Positions 37,701 through 50,938 of a DNA stretch of 64,000 nucleotides are shown here, piece by piece (position 1 is the stretch's first letter; each line of letters begins with the position of its first letter). Source of the DNA: Augochlora pura (taxonomy: Eukaryota > Arthropoda > Insecta > Hymenoptera > Halictidae); contig NC_135773.1 in the NCBI RefSeq assembly GCF_028453695.1, forward strand, positions 25,035,782 through 25,099,781. The letters are read 5' to 3'. A program made the position numbers and the translations under genes. The notes beneath the pieces were generated by a model that saw only the letters and a program-made list of their open reading frames with translations, had not been told where the DNA came from and searched no databases.

Positions 37701-38339
37701 AGTCTTATCCGCAGGCACTCGCTACGTCTCTCTACCAGTCGCCCTACGAACACCCCGCGATCCTCCTGTCTACCATCTCCGCACCAGAGCTCCTCTATTT
37801 CTCTCTGCTTCATGTATATATATATATGTATGTATACACGTACACTCGTTCGAGTTCGATATAATCAAATTAGACCTCGAAATAGAGAACATTCCGGAGG
37901 CGCATTCAACCCTCTTTTGTTGTTCTTAAGCCAGTCGTTCCGTGGGAAAATGCGGAGCAAGCATCTCCTATAGAAGTATCTGGCTGTGTTATGAACTGGC
38001 TGAATGAGAATGCTGTCTCCGCTGCCATCGATGACTCCTCGCCGCGGCTTACACGTCTCTCTGCCGTCGAACCACGGGCATGTGTACCACCACCACCACC
38101 CTGTGTACACATGCTCGATGCAGCCATCGACCGGACGGGCACCAGTTAACGTCGATGCCAGCGTCTCTTATTTTATTGATACGCGAAGTTGAAGCTTGCA
38201 CGTATGTACTTTGATGTCCTCCGTTCTGCCATGTAATATTCGTGGAGGAACCGCTGTAGGAATTCTTCGTCCTGCTCCGACGTTTTGCAACCAGAACTCA
38301 ATTACACAACCTTGACATTTTTCTACGAAGTAACAACCG
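37701..38339. other. Noncoding stretch, no gene seen
   Basis: An acceptor-like TCTTATCCGCAG ends at 37712 but no supported frame follows. Short TATA alternation at 37815-37830 and a CAC run near 38090. Confidence 0.4.
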
Positions 38340-38574
38340 TTCAACCCCTTGCCGTACTTCAACGAGTCAGGATGGAGATTTCTAGTAACAAGCTGTTAGG
38401 TATGAATAAATAGGGAATAAAATTTGATTCTCTCGTTACCCAATGCTTAAACATTCAAGTAGTCATAAGCACACGATAAATATAAAATTTCCTTTTTTCA
38501 TCGAAGAATTTCGTGCGATCGAAGAAATTCTAATCATAGTAATTTTAAAGAAAATGGCACGGCAAGGGGTTCAA
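38340..38574. mobile_element. Miniature element, family B (235 bp), TTCAA-flanked
   Basis: Left TTCAACCCCTTGCCGTAC, right CACGGCAAGGGGTTCAA. Terminal inverted repeats CCCCTTGCCGT / ACGGCAAGGGG are exact over 11 bases, and TTCAA occurs directly on both sides. The left end also matches the solo end at 24245. Family A copies have TTAA at this place, so TTCAA is either a mutated or a relaxed target (inference). No coding capacity. Confidence 0.75.
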
Positions 38575-40550
38575 GCTTGTAAACATTATTGCGGGGAATA
38601 CCTCCCTCCCTCCCTCCGTATATAATGATTTTATGAATATATTATTCCGTTAGCTTATTATCAACAAAGTGTAAAACTGTATGGAAACGTTAGAAATAAC
38701 ATAGAAAATCTGAGTATCCGAAAACACGACAGCGGTGCTCGAGTTTTAATAAAAAAAAACATCATGTTTCGGTGATATTACACCGGTCGTTTCCGCAGGA
38801 AATGAAAAACAAGTTACCGCGTGAAATCTTTTCCGTACAACAGAGCGAGCACGGATAAAGTTGCGGACCTGGTTCATAACGAAATGCGCGAAGCAAAACG
38901 TAAAGCGATACACCGACCGAAATTCTATCTACCGCCATGAAAATTTCCAAGCGAGCTCTAGCCGTGAGTAATTTCCCCCAGGAAATAGTTCCCTAACGGT
39001 TCAACGTCCGATACTTGCCCGCTATGACAGATTCCGCAGTTCAACCGTTTCGGGCAATATCAATCAGAGTAATGGGATTAATGCGGGGGCGCCGATTTTA
39101 ATGTTGATTTCGATCCGGTCACGGGGCGATGCTCTAACGGCGAGTCCCCGGCGCGCAGCGGCCGTCGCGCGCTCCGTTTCCGCAGGAACTTCCGGGATTC
39201 CGAATAATTCAAGCAGCTAAAATTTTAAAAGACGACAGTCACGGAAAACCGAGACACGGCGCATGAATATGGCATCGACGTGACGCCGTGTGCCCCAATA
39301 TTTGACGAAATTTTCGTTCGATACGGAATTTCGACCGTGCAATATCGCGCGAGGCGAGGCTCGCGTATCCCCCTTCCCCTCCCCCACGCCGCATACAGAA
39401 ACAGAAAACGCGCCGATGTGTCTCCGTCGGATATCTAATCGCGGAGCCGGTCGACAGAGCCCTGATCCTTGCCGGGTACCGAATATTCAGAACAATCGGA
39501 TCCAACCGGCCGGGTATATCTTCCGAAAAGATTCTGCTCGGTTTTGCCTGGGACGGGTCGCGATGTATCGCCCACTGTTCCCGTCGGTCGATCTCCATTG
39601 TAAATTGTCGAAGTGCTCGGAAAGTTTTGCATACTTGACGAGCGGCGCCTGCTTCCGTCGCCGACGCGGTCCCAATTGCGGCTACGTGACCGTCCCGATT
39701 CGAAAAATATTATCCCGAATAATGACCGACTATTCCGGGAATGTCGCGACATTTTTCCGCCCGACTGTTAATCTCTACAGAATTTTCCGAATTTTCTTCG
39801 AAATTTCCCCGGGCAGGTTAATTAAACGCACAGTTATTATTATTATTTCTTTTTTTTTTTACATGATTGGGTTTACGTCGTATCAACTTCATGGTTATCA
39901 GCGATGACATAAAGGGACTCTTTAGGACATCTTTGGTGAGTTATGAAACGTTTGCATTGGGACTTAACCCATTGGGTTTTAAATTGCATATCACTCAAAA
40001 TTAATATTCATTGTAGAAGGTGGCATTAGAACGTTTTCGCATCGAAAACATTCTAGTCGAATTCAATTTGTTCAAATATATCACAATAAAAATGAATTTT
40101 CAAGATTGGTCAGAAATTAGTGTCACCGATATTTGAACGTGTTAATGTAACAACAGGTGCAGAAATTCAATGCGTTACATTTTATAGTAACCCAAACTAT
40201 TGTAAAAAGCGATCAGTATCGTTAAAATCCTATTAGAGATATTGTCAAACCTGTTGTTTAAAAGATTGAAAGAAGAACAAGGAATGGAAATATATAAACA
40301 AAATAATTATTAAAATTAGAGTACCGTTCGTAAAAAATGATAAGTAAAGAGTGAACTATCCAAGCAACAGTTTAGCGTCAAAGACGATAAAACGCTCCAA
40401 TTTGTTTATTTCTATAATATCAGCTCCAATACATTTCTGCGATAGAGTTTTCATAATATCAAAGCATGCAATAGAAAGAGATCCAATATCCTAAGAAAAA
40501 AAATTTACGTTCGCGTTGCGTACGCAGACATCTACCATGTCCACGTCATT
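38575..40550. other. Noncoding stretch, no gene seen
   Basis: 39000-39800 is GC-rich and carries long overlapping frames on both strands (up to 205 codons) with no recognisable domain. A TTATTATTATT/poly-T run lies at 39838-39862. Confidence 0.4.
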
Positions 40551-40578
40551 GAATGATTTCCCGATAAGGAAATCATTC
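40551..40578. other. Perfect 11-bp hairpin with 6-base loop
   Basis: GAATGATTTCC, CGATAA, then GGAAATCATTC, the exact reverse complement. Function unknown; recorded as structure only. Confidence 0.75.
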
Positions 40579-43500
40579 GGATACATAGCTCGTGAAACAA
40601 TATCATCCTTCATCGTCCAGCTCGAAGTTTCCCGTTTGGCCGTGCGCGAACACTTTGTTCGCCTGTTCTGATACATCGCGCAACTTGATAGTGGGTTCTG
40701 ATAAAGTTGCTCGATCTTCCCGAGATTCTCATGGCGGATAGACGGTTCGCGTAACATATTCTACAGGTGGAAATAGATATCGGGCAAAAATATTCTGCCG
40801 GTTCCCCCTTTTGTATTCGAGCGCGAGTCATCCATCTTCCGCGTTCGCGGCGCGCTACGTTACCCGCCTTGAAAACGATAACATAAAGCACGGCCGATCG
40901 ATGCCGCTGCCACAGTTTCCTTTAATCACTTTCCAACCGGGAGAACCTTGCCCGATAGGTGCGCCAATGCTGGCTGAAAGTGTAACCGATTCATTGAAAC
41001 GTCAGTCTCAATTTAGACCCTAACCGAGTCAATTATCTCTCTGCTAGACGTGGGATTGTCTGGGAAGTTTGTAACGTAAGCAGAAAATTATTTTAGATTC
41101 GCGGTTCAAATGATCTTCGAGTGCGAAGGATTAAGAACGTAGGTATGCTAATAATAATAATAGAAATAAGTTAATAAAATCTAGGTCTAGGCTTTTGCGT
41201 ATAGCTAAAGCTTAAATTTGTAATTTTGATAATTTCTCATATATTTTGAGATAATATTCACAGAGTTTCACAAAATTGGCATACTTTACATCCTTAAAGT
41301 TTCAACAGGAAACTCTGCCTACGTGGTTACGTATTTAAGGCAGTTTATACAGTTGTCTATTGTTTGGTTGGTGGAAAATATAGATACGAATAACTCGATG
41401 GACAGTAAAATCGGAGTAAAAAAATAAATCGACAGGAATTGTCAAGATAATCAAAGCGACGATCGTCAGAGTATCCTGAACGAAACTGCGAAATCATAGG
41501 AGCGCGTCGCGACCGTAGCAGGAGCTAAGTACCCCTAGCCTAAATACGTCTCGATTAATAAACCGTTGCTCGGTGGACACAGCGGAGGCATGAAGCTACC
41601 AGGAGGTCCGCCAATAATTTCTGAATTTACTCGTTCGTTTTTTCGAACTGGCTGTCGTTCCGACCGACCGTCGAGGTTATGGTACTGCTCAGAGTCTCAG
41701 AATATAATCTATGGGGCGTGGTGGAATGGTTTTCGATTCCTTGGCCTGAGAGTCCGAGAATTTACGATGTCCGACGTTTTAACTTCCAGCTTCGAGTCCG
41801 ACCAGTCCGCTCCGCGTGTTCCGTTGCTTGCTTGCCTATTTATATCTCTTCGCTTTACCTTGCATCGTCCAGTGGACGACAAAAGACTAAAATGTTCAGT
41901 ATTTATTTGCTAGGGAAGGAGGAATCTCCAAGAATCCTGACGTGGATTCAAACGATTCTTTGAATCTACATAAGACCTTTGCGTGTTGCTTAAAGGTCGC
42001 ATAATAGCATCGGGCAAGGTTATGTTCCCATAATTCGATTCATAACTCTGTTTATGCGCGTTAGAGGGAGTGGAGATAGCAGAGCCAATTATTGTGCGAT
42101 CCGTGACGAATTGCTGTGGCATTTGGTATATTGTCAGGCGTAATCAACATTATATTTATCAAATAAGACACATCGTATCTGCTTATTGAAAAGTAAACGA
42201 TATTTATATTAAATTTATATTATACGACAAATACAAAGTTAATTACGCATAAAACGAATCAAAAGCACAGGAACTGATCACTTCATAGTAATCGAATCCA
42301 CTGTGCTATCGAATACAGAAGCTAGAACAAATTCCTTTAATAATTCATTTTGGTGCTGTACTCAAAAACATGCCCACATATATAAATATAATTATTGTGT
42401 CTACAAATACGTAAAAATGATTATATGTGAACCTATGAAAATAATTCTGGAAATATTTACTACAGATCAATCGATTGTTCGAAAGATCAATATTCCAAAA
42501 AAGAACGAACAAATACGAAACATATATTTTCTTTTTAACGAAATTTATAATTTTTTATATTATTATCTACATATTATATCTATTTATTATCCTTCTATAT
42601 ATTACATCTGTTCAATATTTTTTATCTAATCTATAAACTAATATTAATAGTAAAAAGTGATTCGGCACGGCAATATCGTTTAAGGAAATGGTTTCGAGTA
42701 CCGTTTACAAAACTCACGTTCGCCGTCAGATTCGGAAACGGATATTTGTTCCTTTCAGTGACTCGCCATACAACGTTGATAAGATTTTCGTTTTTCGGCT
42801 GTATATAAGAATGAAACAGTCAATGCGGTCCACGGTGTAAATTCCCCGAAGGAAACTGTAAGAAACTGGACCGTGTCGCGGTATCGTTTCGCAGCGACGC
42901 CATAAATTCACGCGATTTATAGGTTTTAATAGCGGCGATACGCTCCCTCCTATCCGTTTAGCTAAGGCGATACGTGAAACCGATGCATTTACTACCAGCT
43001 GCAAATACATTGCGATAAATTTGAAGCGCAAGCAGCCAGCGCCGGACCGCCGGCCGCCGCGATCAGATATCTTCATTTTAGAACCGCTATATTGAACGGT
43101 CGACACGTACGCCCACGGTGCACCGAGGTTGAAAACCCCCCAGAATTCTGCCAAAATTCATTCGTTCCGTACACAGTACAGTATATAAAATTGAATACGG
43201 GCGAATTCGACAATATTTTGTGATTCTGTTTCCTGTATTCCCGACTACGTGTCTGTTAAATAGCATAATTTCCGAGCTATGTCGAGAACTTTTAAGACTA
43301 GAATACCATGGAAATCGTCTGATTATTTCTGCCTTAACACTAGATTTACGGAGTATTAAAAGCAGATTATTCTGATATTGTTATTAACGATTTATACTGA
43401 TTTTGAACGAGCGTTGTTTTAATATTTGCCAGAAGTAATATATATATCAAGTCTTCATTCCTTAGAGATAGCTCCGACGTTTCAAGTCGAATACTTACAA

Positions 43501-45692
43501 GGTTAATGCATACATGTTCTCATTTACTTGCATTTAATGTGAAAACCCGATTCCCCAAATTTTCGCGAACATTTTCAGATTTCAGTAGCAAATAGTTGAA
43601 CGATCCACCGATCTCCGACCCTTCTATTCGAGGTTTTCGCTTTCGGCTCACTAATTCCGAAAAAATCCTCGATCGATGCATTAACGTTTCTTTTTTCCCC
43701 GGCTGCCGACAAACCGACTCCTAAGCTCTGCAATGGATATCAAACATTTACTCGGCCGGGTATTCGTTAGCGATAACCGTCGACGAGAATGCGCCTTTCG
43801 ATGTTTTCGACGGCCATTTGCGTTGAAAGCACTATAATAAAAAGTGGAACAACAAATAGGGAACGTTAACGAGAGCAGAAGGGCCTGCTTTTCGTTCAGC
43901 AATGTACTGCTTCATAAGGAGAATAGCGCATGCTCGAGTCAAGAGATTTTTAAACACGATTTCGAAATAAATAATACGGAGCCGGTGGTTTCGTCTGGCA
44001 CGTTCTCCCGGAGCTTTCAATTCCGCGACGCAATCGTTCACGATCTTGTTTTAAGCCGCTCCAAAGCCCGTCGATCCGAAGTGCCGCTGGCACCTGGCGA
44101 AACTAGCCCCGTGACAGGGAGTCGGGTCGTTTCAAAGTAATTTTCCATCCCCGGGCGTGTTACCGCCACGTAGCCGCAGCGTGTGCCAGCTCGAAGTCGC
44201 AATTCCAAGAAAGAGGACGCCGCTAATTAGCAGCGAACAAGGATGAAAAACGAAAGTGGTCGCGTGCGAAATTGCGAGCCGTCTGTCTGGCTACCGTGAA
44301 ACGTGACGCGCGAGTCAAGCCAGCGGCCGCGTCGCTCCGCCACGGCGCCGATGCTCGCTCATTGTTGCCATTCCGCGAAACTCCTTGTACCCGCGAATCC
44401 CGCCGCACGTTCGCGATAATGGCAGGAAGCCAAAACAATCGTCGGCCGCTAAATTTCCAGTCAACAAACATTGGAGCGGGGCCAAACGCTCTCTTACCGC
44501 TGCTTGCTCTCCCCGCTGCGAAAGACTTTTATCCTGGCCGTGCAGCTACCGGCGTCGCCATTGGCTCCTTTCTCCCGCAAGGAACCGCTCTCCTCGGTCT
44601 CGTGAATAAGCAATCCCCTTTTTCATCGTCCGGCGACCACCCTACTCGCGGTGAACGTTTAATCGTTTCCCTGTCGCGCGACTTCCGGATCCGAGAGCGC
44701 CTCTCCTGTCGTTGCTTCCTCGGATGCTCCTGTCCTCGAGTTCCCCAAACGCTGTCCAAGATCAACGCTGCGTTTTCTTTTACTCTATTAACTTCTCGGC
44801 TAGCCTTGTCAATAAGCAACGTTTACACGGATAAAGTTAATAAATCCTCGAGTTGCTGCCGCCTCCGTTATTTCAGTTGGCGAACTCTCTAATTACTACG
44901 GAAGGTCAATGCTGCGTCACGCTTTTTTTTGTGGCGAGCAAAAATTTCCTGCAAAAGAAAATATCTCTAATATCACTTTTCGACCAGGTGAGGTAGCAGG
45001 ACGGGGCGACTTTCTCAGATTTTCTCTTGTAACGGTACTTACCTTTAAGTGAAACTTACGACTACAACGATATAATTTATAAATAAACATTATTTCCAAT
45101 ATTTAACATTTTGCATTTTTCTTGAAGCCATTGCGTACTATATTTCACGAATAAATATGTTCAACTTGTAGGCAGACGATTTAAGAAAATTGTTCGAGTA
45201 TAAATGGCGAATATATCAAACTGCGACGATTTCAATGTCTAAAGAACATCGGAATAATTTTTCCAAATTACCACGCTTTACAATAGCTGAACGTGAAAAA
45301 CTACGGAACTTCGTGCCAAAAGCTACTGAAGAATTCCGTTCGAGTAACAATACACTCTGTCTGTAGAAGCCACTTTGGTATTCAAATGATGGATGCTCGG
45401 ATCCGAAATTCTACTGTCTTCTAGACTTTAATGGGGCGTACAATAAAATGTCTTCATCCTTCCAACATTACGGATCGCGTATTCCGTATTATACTCCGTA
45501 TCGCGTGCTCGATTTTTCTCGACTTGCGGCGACTTTTGAGACTTAACTTACCATGTTGCGTTTTCGTTCCTTCTTCCAACGTAGACCAGGTACAGGTGGA
45601 CGAAACTACATGTTCAAGAGTTGTCACCCTTTAATTTCTTAATAATAACTACTGCGTCTTTCAGGGCTACTTTGATTACGACTGTTTCGTCC
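40579..45692. other. Noncoding stretch, solo element end near 41113
   Basis: CTTCGAGTGCGAAGGATTAA at about 41116-41135 resembles a decayed family-A right end. 44220-44880 is CpG-rich with a 206-codon frame on + that is unrecognised and overlapped by minus-strand frames. A consensus minus donor AAG|GTAAGT at 45043 follows AT-rich sequence with no frame. Nothing else supported. Confidence 0.4.
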
Positions 45693-45947
45693 TGAACACT
45701 TTATCGACCGGTAGCTTATAAATCGGTTTTTTACTATGGCAACTGATTAATAATTTAGGTAAGTAGGTATCTCATCTCTATAAGCTGTTATATTATCATA
45801 TAATTTTTTTAAATATTAGATATATTTCACGATGAACGAAGTAAGAACGAAATAAATATTGTTTAACGCTAATCTTATGGACATATAAAAATGCTAGTAA
45901 ATTTAATTATTCTACAACGACTGAATAACCGGTCGATAAAGTGTTGA
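45693..45947. mobile_element. Miniature element, family D (about 255 bp)
   Basis: Exact 18-base terminal inverted repeats: AACACTTTATCGACCGGT at 45695-45712 and its reverse complement at 45928-45945. The copy at 52337-52533 ends in the same sequence followed by AA, so the intact form probably read TTAACAC...GTGTTAA, again a TTAA target. The interior (ATCGG, CTATGGCAAC, TATTATCATATAA) aligns with the other two copies. Non-autonomous. Confidence 0.88.
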
Positions 45948-46007
45948 TTATTTCCTTGATGTCTCGATTGTCTACGTTTACTTTCATTCACTAGATTTCG
46001 ATAACAG

Positions 46008-46205
46008 GGGCTTCAAATTTTGTCTGCGATATTATTTTCAAGGCGACAAGTGAAGTAATTCAGAAATTATTGCTGTCGGCGCCAAGCGAAGACATTTTTG
46101 CGAGACATCTGGACGGCGATGTGTTCAAAAGCGTCGCGAGACTTATCGATCACGCGTTAGGCTGCTACAGAGACAACAACGGCATCAGAGATGCGAAGAA
46201 CAAAG
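46008..46205 (+). CDS. Candidate internal exon, helical-looking peptide, unknown product
   Basis: On + an AG (TTTCGATAACAG) precedes 46008 and a moderate donor AAAG|GTGACG follows 46205. If that donor is not used, the frame runs to a TAG at 46247-46249. With two bases carried in, the frame is open for 65 codons and reads ASNFVCDIIFKATSEVIQKL, then acidic and amphipathic segments ending with a GCYRDNN motif. The regular alternation of hydrophobic and charged residues looks like real helices, unlike most frames here. The acceptor has a poor pyrimidine tract. It begins 60 bases after the family D element at 45693-45947. I do not recognise the family. Confidence 0.3.
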
Positions 46206-49148
46206 GTGACGCACTTCCGGCCGCTTCGCAGCGGGTAGAATCAGGGTAGGCGTTCGTCCTCGGCCTTCCCCTATCTCGAACGAAATCCACGTAACCATTT
46301 GAATCGCTATTGTTCTCGGCGTCTCTCCGTACAAGGATCCCGCGCAGACGTGCGCGGCGTTTCCGTGGCCGACCCCTCGCGAGCGCATTGTTCCCTGTTA
46401 CGCGTGCTCTCCCTCTGCTCCCGTTCGCGCCCGCGCGCGGAAATACGCTCGCCCGAAGCGGCGAATTACGCGCATGAATAATAAAAACAGCGGGCGAACG
46501 CGTCGGCCGAGATTGAAGGTGGCGCCGTGAAAAATAAGGGCCGAGATACATTATCGCGACGACCCTGGTCCGGTCTCGGTTTCACCTCGAACCGATCTCG
46601 GCTCGTACTGTTCCGCGAACCGAGCGAATCGCGACCTTTGCGTTGAAATCGGAAAACTCGGCAGCATACGCCCCGTACGCGTAAGCAAAGAACGCCCCAG
46701 CCCCGACGACATCTCACCCTTTAAGCATAGAACAGGGGAGGGGGCAGCAGAAAGAAATTCGCCGGACTCTATCTTTGTGCGCGCTCCCCTTGCTCGGCAA
46801 ACTCGCGGCGCTGACTTTTAATTATTCGAGACGGCAGCTGTCGCGGCGCGTCACCGTGTCAGGGTGCAGCGACGCTGCGTCTGCTTCTCCCGCGACGGAA
46901 ATGCAACTCGCTTCCCTCGAATAAAGCGCAATTAACGTTATTGACTTTTAATTATTTCGGACTGCCGGTGTCCCGAAGCGATACTGCTCGGACCAGATTA
47001 ACCCTTTGCGCTGCTATCTCGAGCGCGACTCGACGTTAGTTTTTATCTAAGGAGCACCATTGTCGAGTCCCACTCGACATCGTTTCACGTTCAAATAAAT
47101 AGATCTGATCGCTCTTACCGAACCGGTTTATTGTTATTATTATTATTCGATCGCTCGGATGGGAAGCCACATCGAAATAAAATTAATATTTATAGTATAC
47201 AACGAGCGCGGTTCGATAAATAAGCGGAACGTTTAATTTTTATTGGAACTGCCAGAACGAAGTGACGAAATGGTATTAAAAACTGATTAAACTTTCACTC
47301 GATACGTAAGAGGATACTAAACGAACAGAATTTTGCATTCCAACGGTATAAGGGGAGTTTGAAAGTCTCCGCGCATTCGAATTCCTGGCCACAGGGGTGA
47401 AATACTTCTCCACTGTTTATTCCTTTCCCTACACCATATTTTACATTTCTGTAGCTGGAATAAATTCCGGACGTTCCATTCTTAGTATATGAATTTCATT
47501 GTGCCTCCGTTTCGTTCGCTCGCAAAGGTGAACTTTTGGTTACTTTAGAAATGATAATACACGATATTACGTTTATGCCAATTGAATCATTTTCGCTGGA
47601 CTTCAAACGCATTCTAGCATGGCTGATCAAGCGTGCATACAAATTTTAAAGCCATACCACCATACTTTCATCATTTGCAAAACCATTGATTTTTATTATA
47701 AAACTCGTTAATTTAATTTTTATAAAAATTATCTTAACCTCTGCGATTTTTTACACGAAACTAAGAGAACAATGTTAGTGCAATAAATCTTCCGTTTATA
47801 ACAGTTGGTCAGCCGGTAATTGCGTGTTGAATGTCGCCAACTAATTAAATCAAACAAAATATAAACCTATGCAGTTGCATATAGTTAAGATTTCCGAGAG
47901 ATACAGGCTTAATAAACAAAATATAAGGTCTATTTAAATAGAAGATCGCTAATAGCCTTACAGCTGATGCGACGTAAAACCACTAAGAAAAAAAGAAAGA
48001 AAAAAAATTTCAAGGTGGGACTAAAAATGTCGCGCCATGCCGTGAAATAAGAGAAACTATTCCCCTTAAATATTCGACCTTATTCCCCGAACCGAATACA
48101 TATTGGCGATAAAGGTGCCAGCGCGTAGCAGAGAACCTAAATGAATAATCAACGGATAGTGCGATAGCCAACCGTCATCGGGCAGTTTCAGGAAGAGAAA
48201 CACGGCCCGATGCCCGTTATATGTTACTCGGGGTAGTCCCGAGTGGGTAACATACAGCCGTGGAACATTGTAGCTCCGCGCCGAAACGCGCCACATAACT
48301 CAGAGATCTTTGGCCGAGCTCGGGCGCCGCCGTGGGCGTAGCAACGCAATAAGACGCCGATTATATTGGGCTAATATTCCGAAGCACGTTGGGGGATTCC
48401 GACTAATCCTGCGTGCATGTTGAAGCATACATCAGCGCCGGTTGATGTACCACGCGTTGTTACTCCCGCGTATGCACGCACGCGTGTGCGGGACCGTGCG
48501 TGGCCGGCGCGCATCGGTGGCATTTACGTCGGCTCGTTACATCGGCTGCAGTTCCTTGTAACACCGGCGAAACGAGCAGCGTTGCGAAGCCTCCGACTCT
48601 GTCGCCTTTCCATCGGGACTATGCCGGCTGACCTAGAACTTCCTGACGGATATGACCTATAACACCCTGAAAGATGGAAAGATCGGATGATTTCTAAGGC
48701 GACTGGCATTATCGCTGTCCTTAGCGTGAACGTTGTTCGAGGCTTCTTTAACGAGTTGTCAACGAAAAGCACGGACCAATCGCAGAACACACGCGGACCA
48801 GCGTCCCGCTTTTGTGACCAATGTCGTGTCATGTTAACCTCTCCTTTTAATTCGTCTTTTTTCTATTGATATTTATTTTTATTATTTCTTCAGTAGAAAT
48901 GAAGTTTGGAAGTATAATATATTTTAATATATTTAAATTATATTTCAACATGTGTAACAGTTTTTATCCAGGGCTCTGTTTTTGCAAAAATAATTTTGTA
49001 TTTTTATAATTTTGTAATTTTTATCCTTTCGTATTAAAAATGTAAACATACCTGTTACATCAAAGCAACGATTGTTTTATCCAGCACAGTTATTAAAAAA
49101 CTAAGAAAAACGTATACACAGAGATCGCACGCGATGTGCATATTTCTG
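46206..49148. other. Noncoding stretch, solo element end near 46999
   Basis: 46200-46980 is CpG-rich. TTAACCCTTTGCGCTGC at about 46998 is a solo end of the TTAA group. 47000-48060 is AT-rich. A strong minus acceptor near 47980-48005 leads into a T-rich hydrophobic frame that I do not trust. Nothing else supported. Confidence 0.4.
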
Positions 49149-49211
49149 GCGCGAGCTTTCGTTCAACGACAGTACTTCGACGGACGACGCTGTCGCAGTG
49201 AAAGGGTTAAA
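49149..49211. repeat. Repeat end shared with 6439-6501
   Basis: Same sequence as described at 6439-6501, same orientation, ending GTGAAAGGGTTAAAG. A left end might be TTAACCTCTCC near 48836, but similarity is too low to claim. Confidence 0.6.
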
Positions 49212-49731
49212 GCCGTCCCCTAAACAGGAGTCCTGGGACCCCCGTATAGAAAGTGCGCCCGGTTTCTTGTACTCTCGCGCGGGTCGACACAGAGTGCACG
49301 CGCTTGTAGAGCAGCGTGGAGCTTTCATCGGGGGCCATGACCACTTTTTGTCGCTCGAACTTCGATCGTTACGTGATACGAACGCGGAACCATGCGACTC
49401 GGGACTAATTCTTCGTGAGCAGATTTACAACAACTGTGTAACACGGCGCAGGCGTTCGTGATGGCGACCAGAGTAGAGAACTTCTGTAGAACCTGATGTT
49501 TATCCGATTCTGTTGGTCAACGGATTGAAAATGCTTGGAGATTTTAACACCAGGTGCTGAACACCGAAGTTAACTAATTTATAATATTTTATTGGAATCG
49601 TGAAAGTGCATTGATCCAATTTGTGTAGTAAACTTGCATAATATTAGTTTTGGCTGTGTGTTACAAAATTGATATTATATTGTTATTAAAAGTTTCAGCG
49701 ATGAAGTTTCGTATGTTTGTGTTCAAGCCGA

Positions 49732-50000
49732 TTAAGCCTTTGGAGCGCGAATGTTGCAAATTTGGTGAAAATTGTTGAGAAAGTTCCAAGTAGGATAATC
49801 GTTTTGATATTGTTGTATAGTGCAGGCAGTGGAGAGTAAGACTTTGTTTATCAGAGAGCTGTATCATTTTTACCAGACAAATCAAATTACATACTATACT
49901 ATATACTATATATAATTAATAAGAGAAAAATCAAATTTGATTTCCATTTAAAATAAATTAATAATATTCATATTTAGTAGATCTTTGTCACAATCGTTAA
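49732..50000. mobile_element. Decayed miniature element related to 13188-13430
   Basis: Starts TTAAGCCTTTGGAGCGCGAA. The segment 49930-49990 aligns well with 13328-13385 (shared AATAAATTA, AATATTC, TATTTAGTAGATC). A TTAA lies at 49997-50000, but without a clear inverted repeat, so the right boundary is a guess. Confidence 0.5.
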
Positions 50001-50779
50001 ATAAAGTTGAAACGTTTGCACCATCCAGCATTCGAAATCATCCAGCGTTAATTAAGCAAGATTAAAGAACGATAATATCTAGTGAAATATCGAATTCTCT
50101 CGTCTAAGGTTTTATTCACATTACATTATCCGCCATCAGTCAGAACTCGTGACATAATTACACAGAGCGTTCTGCCTGTATCCTGCGACCACTTCGTTTC
50201 ATTACTCACTTCTGTCTAGTGGTGTAATGAGGATGACGTTGCGACTATAAGGAGGTCGACGGCGTATGATTACACAACGGGAAGACTTTATTTGCCTTCC
50301 AATTTTCTCAACAAGTTCTGATTGCTGGCTTAAGTTCAACCAATCTTCATCTTTACGCTGTCAACTGGAAATATCGTTAACAATCGGAAGGCGGCGATGA
50401 CCACGTCATTCCGCCTCTCGATGATTCTTTTAGTTACGTTAACACCGTTCGTTATCGAGACTCGGCATTTATCGATTTTGTCAGGTTATAAAGAATCGTC
50501 TTCCAGTTCACGAACCTTGACGTTCCTGGACGCTTTTAAGTATTTGTTTAAAAATAAATTATAGAATATCCTATATACTATTCGAAGCTTTTCACTTCTT
50601 ATTGACTGCAATATGACGTTAGCAAAAAACAGGAAACGTGCTTTAAAAAAGTCAATAAAAATCGCTACATGTTGTAAAATATTCTTTTTAAAAAATACTG
50701 TAGTCTTCCTTAAATATCAACTTCGATCTTTCACATAAATTTAATTAACTGTTCCAGTGCAGAGTAAAAAGGAAAAGGT
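50001..50779. other. Noncoding stretch, no gene seen
   Basis: AT-rich, no supported feature. Confidence 0.45.
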
Positions 50780-50938
50780 ATTTAATATTTAAAAATTTAT
50801 ATAATAATATTGAAGCTTGCAGGACAATTTAACACATTTATCTCAATAATAGATTCTAAATTAAGGGTTACTATGGCAACCGATTCACAGGCTACCGATC
50901 GGAGGAGAAAGCCGATTTATAGACTATCGGTCGATAAT
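50780..50938. mobile_element. Family D copy, inverted and truncated
   Basis: On the minus strand TATCGACCGATAG, TATAAATCGG, GTAGCCTGTGAATCGGTTGCCATAG and GAAGCTTCAATATTATTATATAA follow in the same order as in 45693-45947 and 52337-52533. The far end could not be found. It keeps sequence between the two ATCGG words that the 45.7 kb copy lacks. Confidence 0.7.

Noticed and set aside
39290..39907. 205-codon plus-strand frame
   Set aside because: GC-driven openness with overlapping minus-strand frames and no protein-like pattern.
44272..44892. 206-codon plus-strand frame
   Set aside because: CpG-rich DNA with overlapping frames; no recognisable domain and no splice or start support.
47980..48005. 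Strong T-rich acceptor on minus leading into a hydrophobic frame
   Set aside because: The frame is T-rich and AT-driven; no donor and no recognisable peptide.
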